Assembly (NCBI GenBank): GCA_002688155.1
Contig: NZCH01000059.1
Location: forward strand, 1-15,525
Length of the DNA stretch: 15,525 nucleotides
Direction: 5' to 3'
Origin: Phycisphaerae bacterium
GTDB lineage: Bacteria > Planctomycetota > Phycisphaerae > Phycisphaerales > Phycisphaeraceae
Shown: piece after piece, positions 13,794 through 15,525 of the stretch
How the letters are laid out: the number at the start of each line of letters is the position of its first letter
Position numbering within the stretch: the stretch's first letter is position 1
Translations under genes and position numbers: made by a program
Notes under the pieces: generated by a model
The model's input: only the letters and a program-made list of their open reading frames with translations
Databases searched by the model: none
What the model was told of the DNA's origin: nothing

Positions 13794-14240
13794 CTACGGC
13801 GCGAACGCGCTGACATGATGCCGCACGACCGGCTTGCCTCTGGCCGGCAGGTATACGCCGATCACATCAAAGCGAATCATCGGATGCTTGAGCCGGTACC
13901 GTCGGATGGCCGATCTGCCCAGTGACTTGAGTTTGCGCCGCTTGGCCGCATTCACGTGAATCTCGCCGGGGTAGTCCGGGTTGGTGTGGCTTTTGACTTC
14001 CACGATCACGGCCGTGCGCCCGTCGGGCGTCTCGGCGATCATGTCGATTTCGCCGAATTGAAATCGAAGGTTCGACCCCAGTACACGGTAATGCTGCCGG
14101 CGCAAATATCGCCGCGCCACGCGCTCGCCACGCGTGCCGGTGCTTCTGAACCATGCGATGTATTGTCGCCACTTCCGCCAGCGTGCCGCCAGGGCGCTGA
14201 ACCATCGTTGTTTATGGTGTCGTTTATGGCGTCGAGGCAT
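13794..14240 (-). CDS. YraN-family (UPF0102) putative endonuclease
   Basis: The protein has 148 residues. The core from T36-R-G-E-R-V-A to the end matches the YraN/UPF0102 family, which has a restriction-endonuclease-like (PD-(D/E)XK) fold: G-x-x-x-A-R-R-Y-L, V-L-G-S-N-L-R, then G-E-I-D66, I-V-E81-V-K83-S as the putative metal and catalytic residues, the A-K-R-R-K-L helix and I-R-F-D-V-I-G-V near the end. The biochemical role of the family is not settled. An extra N-terminus of about 33 residues, very basic (R-R-H-K-R-H-H-K-Q-R), precedes the core and could bind nucleic acid. No in-frame Met allows a shorter start before the core. It is divergent from mraZ and convergent with the pseudopilin gene. 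Confidence 0.88.
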   Translation of the reverse strand: MPRRHKRHHKQRWFSALAARWRKWRQYIAWFRSTGTRGERVARRYLRRQHYRVLGSNLRFQFGEIDMIAETPDGRTAVIVEVKSHTNPDYPGEIHVNAAKRRKLKSLGRSAIRRYRLKHPMIRFDVIGVYLPARGKPVVRHHVSAFAP

Positions 14241-14341
14241 GGTCGCTGCTCATTTCCACCCATTCAGGGCCCATTTAGTGGCGTTGCCTGCACCGCGTCA
14301 GGCGGCATGCGACAAGGGCGCCGGGAAAAACCCTGGATTTC
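14241..14341. other. Spacer between yraN-like gene and the mraZ promoter
   Basis: No gene, repeat or promoter hexamer can be supported in this part of the 286-nt divergent spacer. No TAnnnT hexamer lies at the usual 6-8 nt before the YraN start. Confidence 0.4.
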
Positions 14342-14347
14342 TATAAT
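14342..14347 (+). promoter_or_regulatory. Consensus -10 (TATAAT) of mraZ
   Basis: A perfect TATAAT sits in a locally AT-rich stretch. The predicted start of transcription (about 14354) falls at the edge of the MraZ-box array, so bound MraZ would cover the initiation region. No good -35 is visible at 16-18 nt. Confidence 0.55.
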
Positions 14348-14356
14348 TTTTCCATT

Positions 14357-14406
14357 AAAATGGATAAAAGTGTTGCATTGTGGGTGAAAGTGGTTAAAAT
14401 TGTTCT
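14357..14406 (+). promoter_or_regulatory. MraZ operator: five 10-bp-phased boxes
   Basis: Five consecutive decamers read AAAATGGATA, AAAGTGTTGC, ATTGTGGGTG, AAAGTGGTTA, AAATTGTTCT. Each has TG at positions 5-6, and two begin with exact AAAGTG. This fits the known MraZ recognition pattern of short GTGG/AAAGTG-type direct repeats spaced by 10 bp, one helical turn. MraZ binds such arrays upstream of its own gene, so mraZ autoregulation is expected. Confidence 0.7.
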
Positions 14407-14526
14407 TTGTTCCACAACGCGATGGAGCGGTGGAACGGTTTGTCGCGACGTTGCTTGCGGGTGGGTAAGGCTGGCGACGCCGCTTGGGCTGAGCAGGAAA
14501 ACCAGGGGGTATGGGAGCGGGTTGTG

Positions 14527-15009
14527 GTGGTTTTCACTGGGACCTATGAGCGAACAGTTGATGGCAAGCACCGCTTGGGAATACCGTCGGACCTTCGTGC
14601 TCTGCTTGCAGGCAGCGCACAAGACGACGCCAGGCCCGTGCTGTACGTGACACTGGGTGAGGGCCAGGCACTGTACCTGTACACCGAATCCGGGTACGAG
14701 CAGCGGGCACAGGAGCTTTTGAACACCCAGGCGGATGACCAGTTGTTGGACTTTGAGCGGCTGTTTTTCAGTACGAGCAGCCGTGTGGAAATGGACAAGC
14801 AAGGCCGGGTGCTTTTGCCCGAATTACTGCTGAAATGGGCGAAAATCGGCACTGATGTGGTCCTGTTGGGGGCCAACGACCATATGGAGCTTCGTGACCG
14901 CGACACGTGGTACACGTATTTGGAGCAGCGATTATCGGAACAGCATAACCAGTTGGTCAACCCCCGCCGTGTGCTGGGCTTGGGCCCGGCGCCGCTGCGT
15001 CCCGATTGA
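14527..15009 (+). CDS. mraZ: Transcriptional regulator MraZ
   Basis: MraZ is a DNA-binding ring-forming regulator that normally controls the division and cell wall (dcw) cluster, including its own gene. The 160-residue protein has two SpoVT/AbrB-like swapped-hairpin halves. The first is F3-T-G-T-Y-E-R-T-V-D-G-K-H-R-L-G-I-P. The second, around residues 85-100, is S-S-R-V-E-M-D-K-Q-G-R-V-L-L-P. There is no ATG at the conserved N-terminus. The sequence G-G-G-A-G (14513-14517) followed by GTG codons at 14524 and 14527 suggests a GTG start; I use 14527. An in-frame ATG at 14422 would add 35 unconserved residues and run up to the operator. The gene has a long leader (about 170 nt) after its TATAAT and five MraZ boxes. 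Unusually, rsmH does not follow within the 516 nt remaining. Confidence 0.92.
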   Translation: MVFTGTYERTVDGKHRLGIPSDLRALLAGSAQDDARPVLYVTLGEGQALYLYTESGYEQRAQELLNTQADDQLLDFERLFFSTSSRVEMDKQGRVLLPELLLKWAKIGTDVVLLGANDHMELRDRDTWYTYLEQRLSEQHNQLVNPRRVLGLGPAPLRPD

Positions 15010-15477
15010 CGCAGAAGATCGACTAAATGCGTTGAGACTGATCACTGCGATAACACCCGCGCTGCAAGGCGACTGGACCCTTGGAAATCGAACCAAGAAT
15101 TGGCGACGAAACACGATTGAGCGTACCAGTTTTGAGATCACGCGAAGGAGACGGACCGCTGCCGTCAGATTTAGCAGACTGAGTCCCGTACCCGCCCGCT
15201 CAAGGACGAGCGGCCAGATATGGGTGCCACGCATCAGTGATCGGATGCTCCTTGGGCAACCTGATCATGAAAATGGCGAGGTTTGCGGGATTTGACGGCA
15301 CCTTCGCGGATCTTTTTTTGAAGTTTTCCGCATAGAATGCGAGAAATAAGACTCATGGATGACAACTGATCGGTCTGACGGCGGGGCAGCGCAAGGATGC
15401 GCCGTATACTCGCCGCAGTGGCGGTGTACCTACGCCGCTTTGACCGCTCAACCCAAACTTGTTCTCTTTCTCCTCCG
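15010..15477. other. Long region without a supported gene downstream of mraZ
   Basis: I find no rsmH start (the expected SAM-binding N-terminus is absent), no tRNA and no recognisable structural RNA in these 468 nt. An open frame on the minus strand (15234-15494) has no recognisable motif and runs through the terminator. Visible items are a T-run at 15313-15319, a 5-bp hairpin CGCAT/ATGCG (15329-15341), a TATACT -10-like hexamer at 15405-15410 and a GCGG/CCGC small hairpin around 15420-15437. It could be an mraZ 3' leader, a small RNA gene or a degraded gene. Confidence 0.4.
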
Positions 15478-15517
15478 CCATGCCCCTGGAGCACCTACTA
15501 GGGGCATGGTTTTTTTT
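15478..15517 (+). terminator. Strong intrinsic terminator
   Basis: The stem CCATGCCCC (15478-15486) with GGGGCATGG (15501-15509) is 9 bp and perfect, with a 14-nt loop. It is followed immediately by eight T (15510-15517). There is no T-run on the other side, so it works for plus-strand transcription. It would end an mraZ transcript with a 470-nt tail or a small RNA starting near 15417. Confidence 0.9.
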
Positions 15518-15525
15518 GCGCTGAT

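Noticed and set aside
15234..15494. Minus-strand open frame of 86 codons after mraZ
   Set aside because: No recognisable motif, basic low-complexity composition, and it overlaps a plus-strand terminator.
15010..15525. Possible rsmH, tmRNA, RNase P RNA or SRP RNA
   Set aside because: None of their hallmark sequences was found on either strand in my reading.

Overview
This window looks like a piece of a GC-rich bacterial chromosome, most likely from a planctomycete (Planctomycetota, perhaps Phycisphaerae). That assignment is an inference. It rests on a short pseudopilin ending in an F-A-D-G-H segment, a type abundant in Planctomycetota and related phyla, on intergenic spacers filled with degenerate oligonucleotide repeats, and on the mix of divergent housekeeping genes. 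There is no phage, transposase, CRISPR array, tRNA or rRNA that I can support.

Layout. (1) 1-233 is a repeat-rich spacer, followed by a coiled-coil lipoprotein (234-911, +). (2) pyrE (1021-1554, -) is divergent from a short-chain dehydrogenase (1632-2507, +). (3) A tandem pair of membrane-anchored, helical-repeat proteins that look like diverged paralogues (2613-3617 and 3650-4609, +) is followed by a CaCA-family cation antiporter (4811-5923, +). (4) The minus-strand run reads Nudix hydrolase (8661-9155), lysA (7195-8490), ruvB (6010-7059). (5) Divergent from the Nudix gene, a NifS/IscS-type cysteine desulfurase (9240-10514, +) is followed after 3 nt by a GH52-like glycosidase (10518-12782, +), then a pseudopilin with its own promoter and Shine-Dalgarno (12934-13743, +). 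(6) A YraN-family protein (13794-14240, -) is divergent from mraZ (14527-15009, +). mraZ has a perfect TATAAT and a striking array of five 10-bp-phased MraZ boxes. The last 516 nt hold no gene I can support and end in a strong intrinsic terminator.

The genes serve unrelated functions: pyrimidine and lysine biosynthesis, recombination, sulfur transfer, cell-division regulation, glycan handling and ion exchange. I see no single new multi-gene system. The most interesting signals are regulatory and intergenic. Several genes carry a TAnnnT -10-like hexamer only 6-8 nt before the start codon and no Shine-Dalgarno, which suggests leaderless transcripts. Three families of dispersed short repeats occupy the spacers. 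The mraZ operator is unusually clear. At the protein level, the antiporter shows a reciprocal Asp/Asn swap between its two alpha repeats, and the GH52-like protein is highly divergent around the expected acid/base site.
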